This document shows, in pieces, positions 43,396-54,891 of a DNA stretch of 64,000 nt (positions are counted from its first letter, which is position 1; the number at the start of each line of letters is the position of its first letter). The DNA is taken from NCBI GenBank assembly GCA_036925085.1, contig JAUPFP010000029.1, positions 558,001 through 622,000 of the forward strand. Reading direction: 5' to 3'. A program made the position numbers and the translations under genes. The DNA is from Brachycybe producta (Eukaryota; Arthropoda; Diplopoda; Playtdesmida; Andrognathidae). Under the pieces are notes generated by a model. That model was not told where the DNA came from. It searched no databases and saw only the letters and a list, made by a program, of their open reading frames with translations.

Positions 43396-43655
43396 CTAGA
43401 AGTGTCGAATGGATGTTGATGATTAAGTCTTTCGGTCTATTGGCTCCTGTGTTGCTACTTAACCACCAGGGACACAAGGGTCGGTACCTCAGGAGACCTG
43501 TGGTAGAGAATATTGTAGAGATGTCGTCTTACACTCGGCTGCTGGAGACTTCGTTGTCCGGTGGAAACATCGGCTACGTGGCGGCTATAATTCTAAGTCC
43601 CACTCCCATAAAATGACTGAGTCCACACATTGAATTCGTATGTTGAAAATGCTCT

Positions 43656-43661
43656 TTTATT
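43656..43661 (-). promoter_or_regulatory. Poly(A) signal AATAAA in 5' LTR
   Basis: AATAAA lies about 90 bases downstream of the start predicted from the TATA box, so it falls in the R region as expected for LTR elements. Confidence 0.55.
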
Positions 43662-43775
43662 CAATAAACAGAGAGTCCTGTAGATTGAGAGATATCGCAT
43701 CGGTCTTAAGCATAAAGACGGTTTGTCCGATCTGCCTGATCTATCCGATCTGTCCTCTCAATCTACAACCTCTTG

Positions 43776-43783
43776 TATTTATA
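43776..43783 (-). promoter_or_regulatory. TATA box of the element's promoter
   Basis: TATAAATA on the minus strand. Transcription would start near 43750, leaving a leader of about 355 bases before the gag ATG. Confidence 0.65.
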
Positions 43784-43830
43784 CTCAAAATACAATACAA
43801 ACATCTGATTATGATAACAAAGGCTCCAGG

Positions 43831-44242
43831 TGTGTCCAAGTCTCTTGGACACACTCGGACCTAGAAGTGAACTATCACTTAACAAGAAACGAAAACATCT
43901 ATAAGATGTATAAATTATAACAATACAGAAGGATCTTCGTTGATCCTTCTTCAAAAGATAACAATACAATTTAATTACGAAAAGGACTTCTGTATCCTTT
44001 TCGTCACACTTGACCGGTGTTTCACTGGCCAAAAGTTCTATATCGTCAATTCTTCTAGGAATTATCCTATAAGAATTGACGATACAATTCATTTGCCGTC
44101 TTTTCCTCATCCTGTAGGGTAGGGAGGTATCGTCTGGATAACCTCCCGCCCACCCCCAAGCATGAGGTGAAACCCATCGATCAAAATACTTAAAACTACA
44201 GGGTGTTTCAATACAACAACGAATTCTGACGATGAATTCGTT
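43831..44242 (-). promoter_or_regulatory. Series of short hairpins in U3
   Basis: Five inverted repeats lie in U3: 43831-43853 (TGTGTCCAAG/CTTGGACACA), 43927-43950 (AGAAGGATC/GATCCTTCT), 43977-44004 (ACGAAAAGGA/TCCTTTTCGT), 44041-44084 (TATCGTCAATTCTT/AAGAATTGACGATA) and 44218-44242 at the LTR edge (AACGAATTC/GAATTCGTT). They may be factor-binding dyads or RNA structures. In the 3' LTR the same bases lie within or just beside the end of the pol frame. Confidence 0.7.
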
Positions 44243-44245
44243 ACA

Positions 44246-44249
44246 ATTT
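44246..44249. repeat. Target-site duplication, right (ATTT)
   Basis: Matches the ATTT at 34702-34705. Confidence 0.75.
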
Positions 44250-44370
44250 GTATTTTTTTTTTAAAGGCATCTTTGTTGTTGTTGTCGTTTCCGTTAGGTG
44301 CAAATGTAGCAATTTGTCTATCGAAAATCTGTGATTCACCCGTTTTGCATTGGGTAACTTTCGAATAGAG

Positions 44371-44412
<42 letters not shown>

Positions 44413-45302
44413 GATCTGAAAACATTCCTGTATTGAGAAAGTCACTTGTCGCTCTTTCGGTTTACATTAGCGGTAACCGCCAATGTGTCGACTTTTTAGA
44501 TTATTTATTATATTCATCTATTTTAAAACATTTTCCAATAATATATAATTATATTATAAATTTTTAACTCTTTAAAAGTTGTATTGATATTAATTTTAAT
44601 TGTTTGTCGTCTAAGCAACAAGATTACAGAAAAAGGAAAGAAGATTCTTTAGACACTATTATAGAAATAATAATAGCAGTTTCTAAATTGGTGGGATTAA
44701 AAGGGGTGGAGTAGGAGGAGGTGGACAAAGAGATGTATTTCAATTCAATGTAAGGTTGAGGTGATGGGGTGGAGAAGAGCGTTGTTCGTTGGGAGTAATG
44801 ATGATGTCAAAATGCTTTTGTCGATGAATGTCTAAGTGGAACAATGAAATCTGGAAATCTCCAGAGAAAAATGCATTGCAGATTTTTTTCCTTCTTCTTT
44901 AGACTCTTTACTTCAGAAGTTTACACTCTTTGAGTCTTGACTGACCATTCACTGTGTGTGTGTGGTTGATGTTTATAGAACAAGGTTTATCATTGCCATA
45001 GATTCTAATTGGAAGCCATAAAGGCAAACTCAGGCGCATTGAGCGTGCCTCACCATAGTTTAAAGGTCACCATCCCCACCCTCACCACCACCACCACCCC
45101 CCCCCCCCCATCATCAATACAGGAGATTCTGAAGAACCATATTATGGGAATAGAAATACAATTACTGTTTTGATGATTGTTGTTTTGGTCATCAGGAGGT
45201 TTACATAAGTGGATGGGCATAAAACTAATTGAAGCTTGGAATAATATCGAACTCTGGTCATTATATCGCTCAGAAGCAAAAATGAAGAGGTACTTGAAAG
45301 GA
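44250..45302. other. AT-rich stretch, no gene seen
   Basis: It contains (CT)n at 44371-44408 and a C-run at 45098-45109. No credible ORF. Confidence 0.5.
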
Positions 45303-45530
45303 TTTTAGAAACTAGAAAGGGTGGTAGCTTGATCACTTAAAAGTATTTTCATGTTGATATCTTTTAAAATAAGCTATTTATGTCAGTTAGAAAATAATTC
45401 AAAAGAAAATGTCAAAGAATATCAGAGATATATCAGCAAGATATCAACATGAAAATATGATTAAGTTATTCGACTACCCTTCAAGTTTCTAACACTTTCA
45501 ATTGCTTGTTAGAGTAGATCCTGAAACACA
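45303..45530. repeat. Fold-back repeat, family B copy 3
   Basis: The left arm is TTAGAAACTAGAAAGGGTGG, then ATTTTCATGTTGATATCTTT, AAAATAAGC. The right arm is AGATATCAACATGAAAATAT, then CGACTACCCTTCAAGTTTCT, AACACTTTC. The arms are clearly inverted. This is the best-formed hairpin of family B. Confidence 0.65.
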
Positions 45531-47001
45531 GAGAAGAAAAAGAAAAAAACACCTTAAGCTGCTTTAAAACTGCTTAGCAACGGAATGCACCCATCTTCTT
45601 AGAATTTAACTCTTGAAGCAGCCAACAAGGCTTATGGCAGAGGGTAAAAAAATTCAAAATGCGTTCTTAAAATAAAAAAATGAAAAGCCGAATAACAATT
45701 CAATATGTTCTGAATTTTGAGTTATTCTAGTTATTAGTTCTGTTATTTTATTTTACATCTTAAAATTCTGAAGAAAATAAGGCCAAAAAAATGAAAAGAT
45801 TCCAGATTGTTCTCAACAGTTATTACTAATATTTCGTTAGTATTTTGGAGGCAAGGGATTTATGGTTGTGAATAAAATAATGGTAACAATTGGTGGGTCT
45901 GTAGTTTTGTTTGGTGGTTTTTTTTCAAGACTTGTTCCTTAACTTTTGCTTATGATGTGGTTAGAAAATATACGTCTAATACAGCAGCCACTACTGCTAG
46001 TTTTCTATTTTTTTCTGGCCTTTTTTATCCTCTCCTCCTCCTCCTCCTTCTTTTTCGTCTATATAATATATAAGTGGTTTCCACAAATATAATTCAATTT
46101 CCTCCACAAATGCTTTTCACAAAGACATTTTGTTCGCCGTAAATGTCGAATTGTAACGGGGGTGCCTCTCGCTTTCGTTTTTACGAGCTTTAAGCTCAAC
46201 AACCGGGGATGACTCAGATGGGAAGAAAAAACTGGGGGCTTGGTGTAACCTCAGTAAGCTTACAACCCCCTACACCCTTTCGCCTCCTCCGATAATGTAT
46301 GACTTTGGGACCGCATTCGTGGAACGGGTCGACAAAAATGCCACGATCATAATTTCACTAGTTTGAGGGAACAGCTAAGAGTTGGTTACACAGGGTTGAG
46401 ACTAGAAGGGGCCTTTGATGGGGAGGGAGGGGGTGAGGTGAACTTGTATCCGTTTAGTTTATATATAGAAAATAAAGAACGCAATGCGGATGAAAGAATT
46501 TCACGATATATTTATATATATATAGGTTCGCAATCGACCCAAGACGATATTTTGCGAATTCCGGTGTCCAAATTGTCTTTAATACAGGTTTTATACCAGT
46601 TTTTTTGGGGGGAATTGTAATGAATAGCTGGGAAGGGTTTCTTCTAGAGTCCTCTCAAAAACCCACAAAAGGATTCTAAAGATTTGTTATGTATAATGTA
46701 ATTTACAGGAGGAGCATGTCAATTGATCTGTTGGTTAAATCGTGGCTTACAGTTGCAGTGTGAACTAGCTCTAGACTGTTACATAATATCACACGAATGA
46801 ATAATAACCTTTTTTTTTACCATTTCTACTGTAATCTTCCTCCTTATGTTGGAACAAACTAATAAATAACTTGAATTGATTTTCAAATGACACTTTTTGT
46901 ATGTGACGAGTCACTTGAAGATTTATAAATTTTCTGGTGGTCGTTTTCCCCACTCGCAACTTGAACAAATTCGACGATTGAGGGAGGCATAAATTATTAT
47001 T
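45531..47001. other. Mostly AT-rich stretch with one GC-richer patch, no gene seen
   Basis: 46140-46440 is richer in G+C than its surroundings. It includes a G/C-rich self-complementary block (GGGGGCTTGGTGTAA..TTACAACCCCC, about 46227-46271). I cannot connect it to an ORF or known element. Confidence 0.4.
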
Positions 47002-47234
47002 AGGGCTCGGATTTTTATGCAATATAATTTAAGGATATGTTTTTCAATTTGTAAACCCAAATACCAATTGTGAAGTACATCATCATGATTAGAGTAACTG
47101 CAATTATGCTTTTTCTAACAAAAAAGGCTGATTAGAGGCTAGATATCTGGTTACTATCAAGTTGTCAACTAAAGTTCTAACCTTTAACCAGTGTGTTTGA
47201 CTGAAAAACAATATTGCATAAAAATCCGAACACT
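47002..47234. repeat. Fold-back element, family A copy 3
   Basis: The outer arms AGGGCTCGGATTTTTATGCA, ATAT and ATATTGCATAAAAATCCGAA, CACT are near-perfect inverted repeats of 24 bp. The inner modules CAATTGTGAA, AGGCTAGATATCTGGTTACT and AACCTTTAACCAG match copy 1. About 233 bp, non-coding. Confidence 0.7.
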
Positions 47235-47247
47235 AATCATAATAAAG

Positions 47248-47420
47248 TCTAAATTCAAGAAGTAAACTTGGCATTTGTAATTCAACCTAAAGTCTCTAAC
47301 CAGGGTTCAAGCATTATAAAATGTTTTTAGAAAATAATTTCAAGCTCTTGGATTGAACTGGGCTTTTTTCTATGTTGAAAACCAGGTTTAGAAAGTTGAA
47401 GTTCAAGTGTCAAATGTTTT
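47248..47420. repeat. Fold-back repeat, family C
   Basis: The left arm is AAATTCAAGAAGTAAACTTG, GCATTTG and TCTCTAACCAGGGTTCAAGC. The right arm is AAAACCAGGTTTAGAAAGTT and GAAGTTCAAGTGTCAA. The arms are inverted. It sits directly beside a family A copy and a retroposon. Confidence 0.55.
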
Positions 47421-47463
47421 TTTTTCTCTTTCTTACTGCTAAAGGTGCTTTTAAAAAAATGCT

Positions 47464-47944
47464 CATCATCATCATCATTTCCTGTACCTTATCCCGCAAG
47501 CAGCAGGGTCGGCCTTGCTGGTTCTAACTCTCCACTCGTTCCGATTTTGCACCAAGCCCCCAGTGACCCCACATGCCACCCTTGTTGTTGGTGCTGGACT
47601 CGCTTCTTTAGCCCCACCCGTCCACTGTGGGGTAGCCCTTGCCAATTTGTCACAGCCACCGGGCGTTGCAGCTGCGCGTCGCTTATGGCGGGGGACGCCC
47701 TAGCCATATTCGGAATACTATTTCGAACCAACATCATATGTTTTGGCAAATCTTTACAACCGGCTGCCAACCTGACGTCGACCCTCCACTTTTGCACCCG
47801 GGCTGGGGGACCGGCAATGGCGTGGTTTGGTTTTGGTCTGCCCTGAGTATTTTATGCCCTCAGTACCCTCCATATCTGGCGGGCATTCCCCTATCCGCCA
47901 CCTGGGGAGGCACCCGATAGGGGACCAACTACCCCCACGGGGCT
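47464..47944 (-). mobile_element. GC-rich 481-bp retroposon with 15-bp target duplication
   Basis: An isolated G+C-rich block in AT-rich DNA, flanked by exact direct repeats TTTTAAAAAAATGCT (47449-47463 and 47945-47959). Read on the minus strand it starts AGCCCCGTGGGGGTAG and ends with an (ATG)n tail, so it was inserted by target-primed reverse transcription. A simple-repeat tail is typical of RTE-type LINEs and the SINEs that use them. No A/B box tRNA-like head is obvious. A 102-codon minus-strand frame (47489-47797) has no recognisable domain. It is either a SINE-like unit or a truncated LINE. I lean to an RTE-dependent non-autonomous element. Confidence 0.7.
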
Positions 47945-47959
47945 TTTTAAAAAAATGCT

Positions 47960-48999
47960 ATTTTATTTATATTCTACTGTTATGTAATTAATTATTTATG
48001 TAGCTCTATTTTATAAGTTCAATCAAGGAAAAAAAAAGATGGAGAAGGGGGGGGGCGGGAGGTTAAAGGTGTATTTTTTTATATTCAAGTAACTTTTTTT
48101 AGCCTGAACTTCCAAGAATGGAAAAAATGTATATTCAATTTTATGCAGCGGTTTCTTTTTTTGTAAGATGAAGTCTTTAGGGGGGAGATGGTGGAATAGT
48201 CCCCTTATTTATGTAATATACGAATATAAAGTTCACTCTTGAATGAACATTTTACTCAATGGTGGCCAAACTTTCTGAAAAGTGTTTTTAAATACTGGTA
48301 GTAAGGAGTAGTAGTGGTAGTAGCTGTTGGTAGTGACTGACACAAACACACTTTCGCATATTGTATGCAAATGCAACAAAGAGGTTGTTAAATTTTTGTA
48401 TCCTTTTGAATCGCCCACTCAAAAAAATAGAGAGGAATTTTTGCTTTTTACATTATCTTCACAACGTTTTTCGCCGTTTTTTTTTTCTTCACAACATCTT
48501 GACTGAAAAACGTCACACTCGACTGACTTGGCTTTTCAGGGAAGAAAAAAAATCTCATTTGCCAGTTCCACCAAATTTTGGAGCTTTTAAAAAAGAGGAG
48601 GGAGGTTTTTTTCTCTCTTTCTATCTGTTTCTTTTCCTATCTCTCTTTTTTCATTCTTTCTGTCTCTCTTTACATGACGACGGTTTTGACTTACATACAC
48701 TTTTTTTTGCTGATTTTCTGGTCCCTTTTTTTGGTGATGGATTGAGTGATCTTGTCACCTTAACTACAGCCTGAGTTTATACTTAAGTTCATGAATATAA
48801 CAAAATAAAAAAGAGCTGACGTGTTGTATAAAGTATTGAGGTGTAATACCTGCATATGTTGTGTATATTTCAAAATAAGAAAAAAAAGAAAAAAAGGGGG
48901 GGGGGGGGGCACCGCTGTTAATGTTATTTTTCAAACATTACTTCCTGTACTATAATTTGTCCTACTTGTTATTTTAAAAATTGGAAGTCGAATTTGTGT
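47960..48999. other. AT-rich stretch, no gene seen
   Basis: It contains G runs near 48047-48060 and a 14-bp G run at 48896-48909. The plus-strand frame at 48361-48774 is rich in Phe, Leu and Ser from pyrimidine tracts. It has no motif and I do not call it. Confidence 0.5.
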
Positions 49000-49439
49000 T
49001 TGATAACGTATACACGATCAATTTCGGCTTGTCCATCTTGGCTTTTCAAAGCCACTGTGTAGGGTGTGAATTTTGTTAATTATATCATTTTTAATTGCCT
49101 TTTTGTATATTTACTGGAACAATCTATTCCGCTAGATTTTTGCTTCAATTTTTGGATGGATTGAATGGATCGTGTGTGGAGTGCATGGCAATCTTTGTAT
49201 ATGTGAGAACAACAAAATTGTTTAAAATGTAATATTTTCAATGATGGGAAAATGTGAAATAGAGAAAAATAATCCATGGAAAATTTGAAAAAAAAAATGA
49301 CAGATGCAAAATCGTAAATTCACATAAAATCTCAAAAAATCAACAGGAATTAATTGATAGAATGTGTCAATTTTAAGAGACAATGCTGGATGCATAAGCC
49401 AGAATTAACAAGTCAAAATTGACTATGTATAAGGTATCT
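49000..49439. mobile_element. Tc1/mariner-like MITE, copy 2
   Basis: The left end reads GATAACGTATACACGATCAA, TTTCGGCTTGTCCATCTTGG. The right end, read inward, is AGATACCTTATACATAGTCA, ATTTTGACTTGTTAATTCTG. Both match the 42-bp terminal repeats at 32460-32781. TA follows the right end. The interior is longer (about 355 bp) and unrelated by eye to copy 1 except near the ends. Confidence 0.6.
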
Positions 49440-49695
49440 TAGACTATACAGTATATTTGCAATAAAGAAGAAGTCAGCCACAATCTTTCCTCCTCATCCT
49501 GAATATAGGCAATCACTGCAATCACTTGTGTGTATTTTATTTCGCTGCATTGACTTACAGGGGGAGAGAAATAGATTGTGTAGGCCTATTATTATTATTC
49601 TTATTATTATTATTAATATTATTATTATTTTGTCGGCCTGTTGCCAGGAAAATACTCATCATTTGAAATTGCAACTTATTCATGTACACACATAC

Positions 49696-49786
<91 letters not shown>

Positions 49787-50465
49787 CTTCGTATGCTAAT
49801 AAGTCGTAATCGTGCCGTGCTTACGCAAACGTTTTTTAAACTTTTCTTGAAAGCTTTTTATAGTATTTTTTACTCTCTCTTCCTTTCTCTCTTTTCTTTA
49901 CATTTTTTGAATCTTGAAAAAAGTAGGGGGGAGGGGGGGTAAGTAGAGGGCGGGGGTAAAAAAAGGGGAAGAAATAGTTTAATATTTCCCTTTTTTCTTT
50001 GTGTTATTTTTCTTATATTATCTTTTTTGTCTGTTTTTTATTGCAAACTCGAAATCATCATTTTTTTTTTGGTTCTTCTTATCTTTTTTTTTCTTTAAAA
50101 AGTTCCTTCTTATTTGTGTTTTTCTTATCAGTTGTTGAATAAATATTGTACTATATAATAATTGGCTAATTCGTTTATATTTAAAAGGTAGTTTTTATTT
50201 ATTTTTTCCTATTATTATTCACAATTATTTTGTGTTTTGTGTGTGTCTGCTTTTCTGTTTTTCCTCTTCTCTTTTTCTATCTTTTCTAAATATAAATATC
50301 GACTTTTTTATTACAATATAACGTATTCTATATGTTACGAAATTACTGTTTTTTATTTTTGGCTTATAAATATACTAATTATTATCATTATTGCAATTAC
50401 CTTTTAAGCTACTATTATTTCATTAATTCTACTATAATTATTTTAAATTAATTAATTGATGAAAA
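49440..50465. other. Microsatellite-rich AT-rich stretch, no gene seen
   Basis: It holds (ATT)n at 49587-49630, (TA)n at 49696-49780 and a G-rich purine block at 49920-49970. Confidence 0.55.
49696..49780. repeat. (TA)n microsatellite
   Basis: About 85 bp of TA repeat with one AA interruption near its start. Confidence 0.96.
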
Positions 50466-50467
50466 TA

Positions 50468-50648
50468 ATCACACCTCGCTTAAAGTTACATCTGAGAATA
50501 AATACCTCGCTATAACGTAGTTGACCAAAGAAAAGCGCCTTTAATTGTGTTTTTATTCCAGTGAGGATTCGGTTAAGGATGATTCAGTTAACTATAAAAT
50601 TTATAGGAATGAATTAATGTCGTTAAGCGAGGTATAGTTATGTGGTAT
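50468..50648. repeat. Inverted-repeat element, possibly pogo/Tigger-like
   Basis: The left part has CACACCTCGCTTAAAGTTA and TACCTCGCTATAACG. The right part has GTCGTTAAGCGAGGTATAGT. ACCTCGCTTAA is inverted between the two ends, 170-180 bp apart. The CTCGCTTAACGA wording resembles ends I associate with pogo/Tigger MITEs, but this is recall, not a match. No ORF. Confidence 0.4.
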
Positions 50649-52059
50649 TGAGTTATCAGGTAAGTTTTGGCACTTCCAACCTTCATAGTTTTATACCTAA
50701 AAATTAAATTTTCATTTTTTTTTTTTTTGAAAGAGGCTACAAAATATTTTAATATCACTTCATAAGCAAATGTTCCTTTAAAAAAATGTTTCCCAGAACT
50801 TATTAGAGAACCGAATAAAACATACAACTGAAATAAACACAAATATCTGTTGTGTGGATTACTTTCTAAATTATAAATTTCACGATGTTGTTGGGGTATA
50901 CCCGAAATAAATGTGGTTCAACTGGGGATCTTTATAATTGGGGGATGATTTCTGAAACTGTCAATTTGAGTGTTTGCTTATATAAGGAGACAGGAGACTA
51001 ATGACACTTGATTGTCGATTTTTAACTTTTTTATTATTTGTTTTGTCAAACTGTGTGTGTGTGTGTGGAACTTAGAACAACAACAAAAAAATGAAACATT
51101 CCTAAGATTAATGTGAGCTATCGGGGGTTTGTTATGGAATTTGTACATCCCTTGAGTTCCATCATTATTTTTGGCTTTTCTCTTTTATTTTATCATCATT
51201 TCCTATGATACATTGTATTGAAAAGTTGAATTTTTGTTTGAAACTTCTCTATTAAATTGTGACACAATAACTGACACATTACGTGTCTACTTTTCAAAGT
51301 GTACACAGTATTTCTAGTATATGAAACACACTGTGTTTTGTTTTTTTTCTATATACCTTTTTTTCTTCTTCTGTTTTGTCAATTGGTGAGAATATTACAT
51401 TTTTGAATGTCACCCACTATGTGACAATTAATTGGAGGCTCTTTTTCACTTTTTCTATTTCTCTTTTCCACATTTGTTGATGTATTTTTAAATCGTCAAT
51501 AGAAAAATACGTTTGTCACGTAGTTAAAAGTTGCTTTCAGTATTATTTACACATGAATCTAATCAACCTCATTAAAATAAATGTGATGTGTAGGGAGACT
51601 TTGACTGAATTATGTTTTCTGGTTTCAAGTCCCAAAAGCATTAAAAATCAATCCACAGTTTTATAATTGTTGTAGTTTTTATAGGTTTTTTCCTGTGTAG
51701 ATTATTGTATTTTTCGGTTTAAAAATTACACATGTTAAATTTATACTATACAGTATGTATAATAAGTAAATATGAAGCATACAATTCAAATATTTACATA
51801 ATTACTGTTTTGCAGTTGATTGTGTTACGGACTCTTTTGTGAGTTTATGCCATTGTTGGAAAGTAATTTGAGACTTCCAAATAATGACATGACTTTTTAA
51901 AATAATTTCTTATTCACAACATTAATTAATTAGTAATTGTAATTACAATTTTATATTAAAAAATATAACTACAAATGTTATTACACTTATTATTGAATTT
52001 TTATTAGTTAAAGCTAACTCAAACCGTACTTCAGTTTTATAATTAATGTGATTCGAGAG
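50649..52059. other. AT-rich stretch, no gene seen
   Basis: It contains a short (GT)n near 51052-51067 and TACAGTATGTATA near 51748. No credible coding region. Confidence 0.5.
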
Positions 52060-52305
52060 GGGGGGTCATTACAGAAATATAGTAAGACTGTCATATCTAA
52101 CGGGTAACCTGGCAACAGTCATAAAAGCAAATTTCAAAATATTATTAGAACAACTATTGTCATTGTCAATATACAGTGCTACTATTGAATGATGTACTGA
52201 ATGATAGAGGACAGTCATAAAATAACAGCACACAAGCCAGTGACATCATGATTGTCCCAATTTGATGATTGTTTTTTTTTTCTGTAGTGAGGCCGCAGAT
52301 TTTTT
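52060..52305. repeat. Dispersed repeat, family F copy
   Basis: GGTCATTACAGAAATATAGT, GACTGTCATAT, CAGTCATAAAAGCAAATT and the terminal TTCTGTAGTGAGGCCGCAGA align in order with 2085-2405. Confidence 0.5.
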
Positions 52306-53029
52306 AAATATTAATTTGATAGTTTCAAAATTCTTTTTTATCTCTTCATCTTATTTGTAATTGAAAAGTAATTAAAAATGATTTAATTGTAATTTAAAAA
52401 AAAAATTGGATTTGTCACTAATATGATTAGTAATTTAAAATAAATAACTTGAAAATAGTAATTATTTTTCAACAATGTTGTATGCAGTTAATTTTTAGAT
52501 TGTTTTTTTACGTATGACAAAACGAACAAAAAACAAGTTCTTTTGAGAAGTGTGAATTAATTAAGAACGTGCGCATTGAGAATGATTGACAGACAGAACC
52601 TTTTTAAAAGGTGTCACTTGCAGTAAAAATGCAAATGTTGAGAAACCCATATTGTTACTTAACAAAAAAAGTGGGAGGAAGGGGGGGAGGTGAGTTCCAT
52701 TGTTTTATTATTATTATTATAATGCTATTCTTATGAAATCTTTTGAATTTCTTTCTCGTGTCATCTGTCACGACAGAAATAAAAAGTCAGTCCCCCTTTA
52801 AAAAAACTAATCTCGGCAACCAAAAGAATCCAAGTTTTGTTGTCTTTTCAACGTCAGAAGGATGTTTTTTTATTATTGATTTGAAAAAAAAAAACATCTG
52901 TATGTTTATAATATTTTTTGGTGAAATTGTGTTCGTGCATTTTCAAACATCGTTTTGTTAGGGTCCTTATAGATATTTTGCTAGTTGAGGTATGTGTTTT
53001 AACAAAACATCGAAATCTGTATAGGTATT
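52306..53029. other. AT-rich stretch, no gene seen
   Basis: A short G-run (52680-52690) and an (ATT)n tract (52707-52721) are the only notable items. Confidence 0.5.
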
Positions 53030-53430
53030 TTGAGCTACTTTTACCCCTTCTAGTTTCTAAAACACTTTCAGTAATCAAAAATTCATGAGGGGTAGCGTTT
53101 ACATTTTAAAACCAGCTTCCATGTGAGCAAAATTTAAAAAATTGTTTTAGAAACTATATGGGAAACTTAGTCACTTAGATGGATTTTTTTTTTCATGTTG
53201 ATATCGTTCAAAATAAGCTTTTTTAAGCGAGCTTGAAAATGAACCAACTTTAAGCTGACAATATTTTTTTTATCTATAAAACGTTTATTTTGAAAGATAT
53301 ATTCAACATGAAAATAACCCTTTTACTGGATGAAGTTTTAACCCCTTTTAGTTTCTAAAACACTTCCTAGTTTCTCTTAATTTTGCTTCTGTAAGACGGA
53401 ATAATCAGTTGTTGATAAACCATCTTAACT
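53030..53430. repeat. Dispersed fold-back repeat, family B copy 4
   Basis: CCCTTCTAGTTTCTAAAACA, CTTTCAGT; GCGTTTACATTTTAAAACCA, GCTT; TTTTAGAAACTA; TTTTCATGTTGATATCGTTC, AAAATAAGC; TTTTGAAAGATATATTCAAC, ATG; CCCCTTTTAGTTTCTAAAAC, ACTT. All modules of the family occur here, in two partly overlapping inverted pairs. Confidence 0.6.
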
Positions 53431-54573
<1,143 letters not shown>

Positions 54574-54581
54574 AGAAAGGT

Positions 54582-54883
54582 CAGGGCTGTAACTATAGTG
54601 GGGTTTACTGGTCCTCAAGACCAGGAGGGCCTGTCTTAAAGGATGGCCCAAAATGATAACAAAATATTAATGTATGAAAATTTTCATCAAGAATTTATAA
54701 AAGTTTTTAAACATTTTATGATTTACAAATTATTGTAACGTTTTTAAGTTGTTTGAGATTTTATTCTGTATGTTTAATTAAAACATGAAGACAGTCAAAG
54801 AAAGAGCAGAAAAAGAAGGCGCTAAAGGGGGTCGTGCAAAATATTTTGGACCATGGCCTTACTTACCTTTCGTTACGGTCCTG
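54582..54883. mobile_element. hAT-like MITE
   Basis: The left end is CAGGGCTGTAACTATAGTGG. The right end, read inward, is CAGGACCGTAACGAAAGGTA. Flanking octamers AGAAAGGT (54574-54581) and GGAAAGTT (54884-54891) match at six of eight positions, as expected for an ageing 8-bp duplication. A CAGGG-type terminus with an 8-bp duplication is characteristic of hAT elements. About 302 bp, no ORF. Confidence 0.7.
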
Positions 54884-54891
54884 GGAAAGTT

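Larger units (their letters stand above)
34706..44245 (-). mobile_element. Ty3/Gypsy-class LTR retrotransposon, 9,540 bp
   Basis: The element runs right to left. The 5' LTR is 43346-44245, then tRNA-Ala-type primer-binding site, gag, -1 frameshift, pol (protease, RT, RNase H, integrase), a 3' extension with hydrophobic segments, a short polypurine tract and the 3' LTR at 34706-35605. Integrase downstream of RNase H is the Ty3/Gypsy order. The LTRs appear identical base for base, so insertion was recent. Its G+C content is clearly above the AT-rich flanks. The 7,740-bp internal region has no non-coding part, because gag starts in the upstream LTR and the pol frame ends in the downstream LTR. 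A 12-residue gap in the RT domain probably makes this copy non-autonomous. No recognised envelope glycoprotein is present. Confidence 0.95.
43346..44245 (-). repeat. 5' LTR (900 bp)
   Basis: On the minus strand it begins TGTAACG and ends GTTACA. Predicted U3 spans about 43750-44245 and holds a run of short hairpins. The TATA box is at 43776-43783 and the poly(A) signal at 43656-43661. U5 runs to 43346 and includes the gag start at 43395. Identical by eye to 34706-35605. Confidence 0.97.

Noticed and set aside
43763..44110. Stand-alone 115-codon minus-strand frame in the 5' LTR
   Set aside because: It is the LTR copy of the pol C-terminus. In the 5' LTR it lies in U3, upstream of the predicted transcription start, so it would not be in the element's RNA.
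46140..46440. GC-richer patch as a promoter or exon
   Set aside because: Composition is suggestive, but there is no ORF, splice pattern or recognisable core promoter to support a call.
47489..47797. 102-codon minus-strand frame and overlapping plus-strand frames as a gene
   Set aside because: They lie wholly within a retroposon with target duplications. Open frames follow from its G+C richness, and no domain is recognisable.
48361..48774. 137-codon plus-strand frame
   Set aside because: Phe/Leu/Ser-rich translation of long pyrimidine tracts. No domain-like segments.
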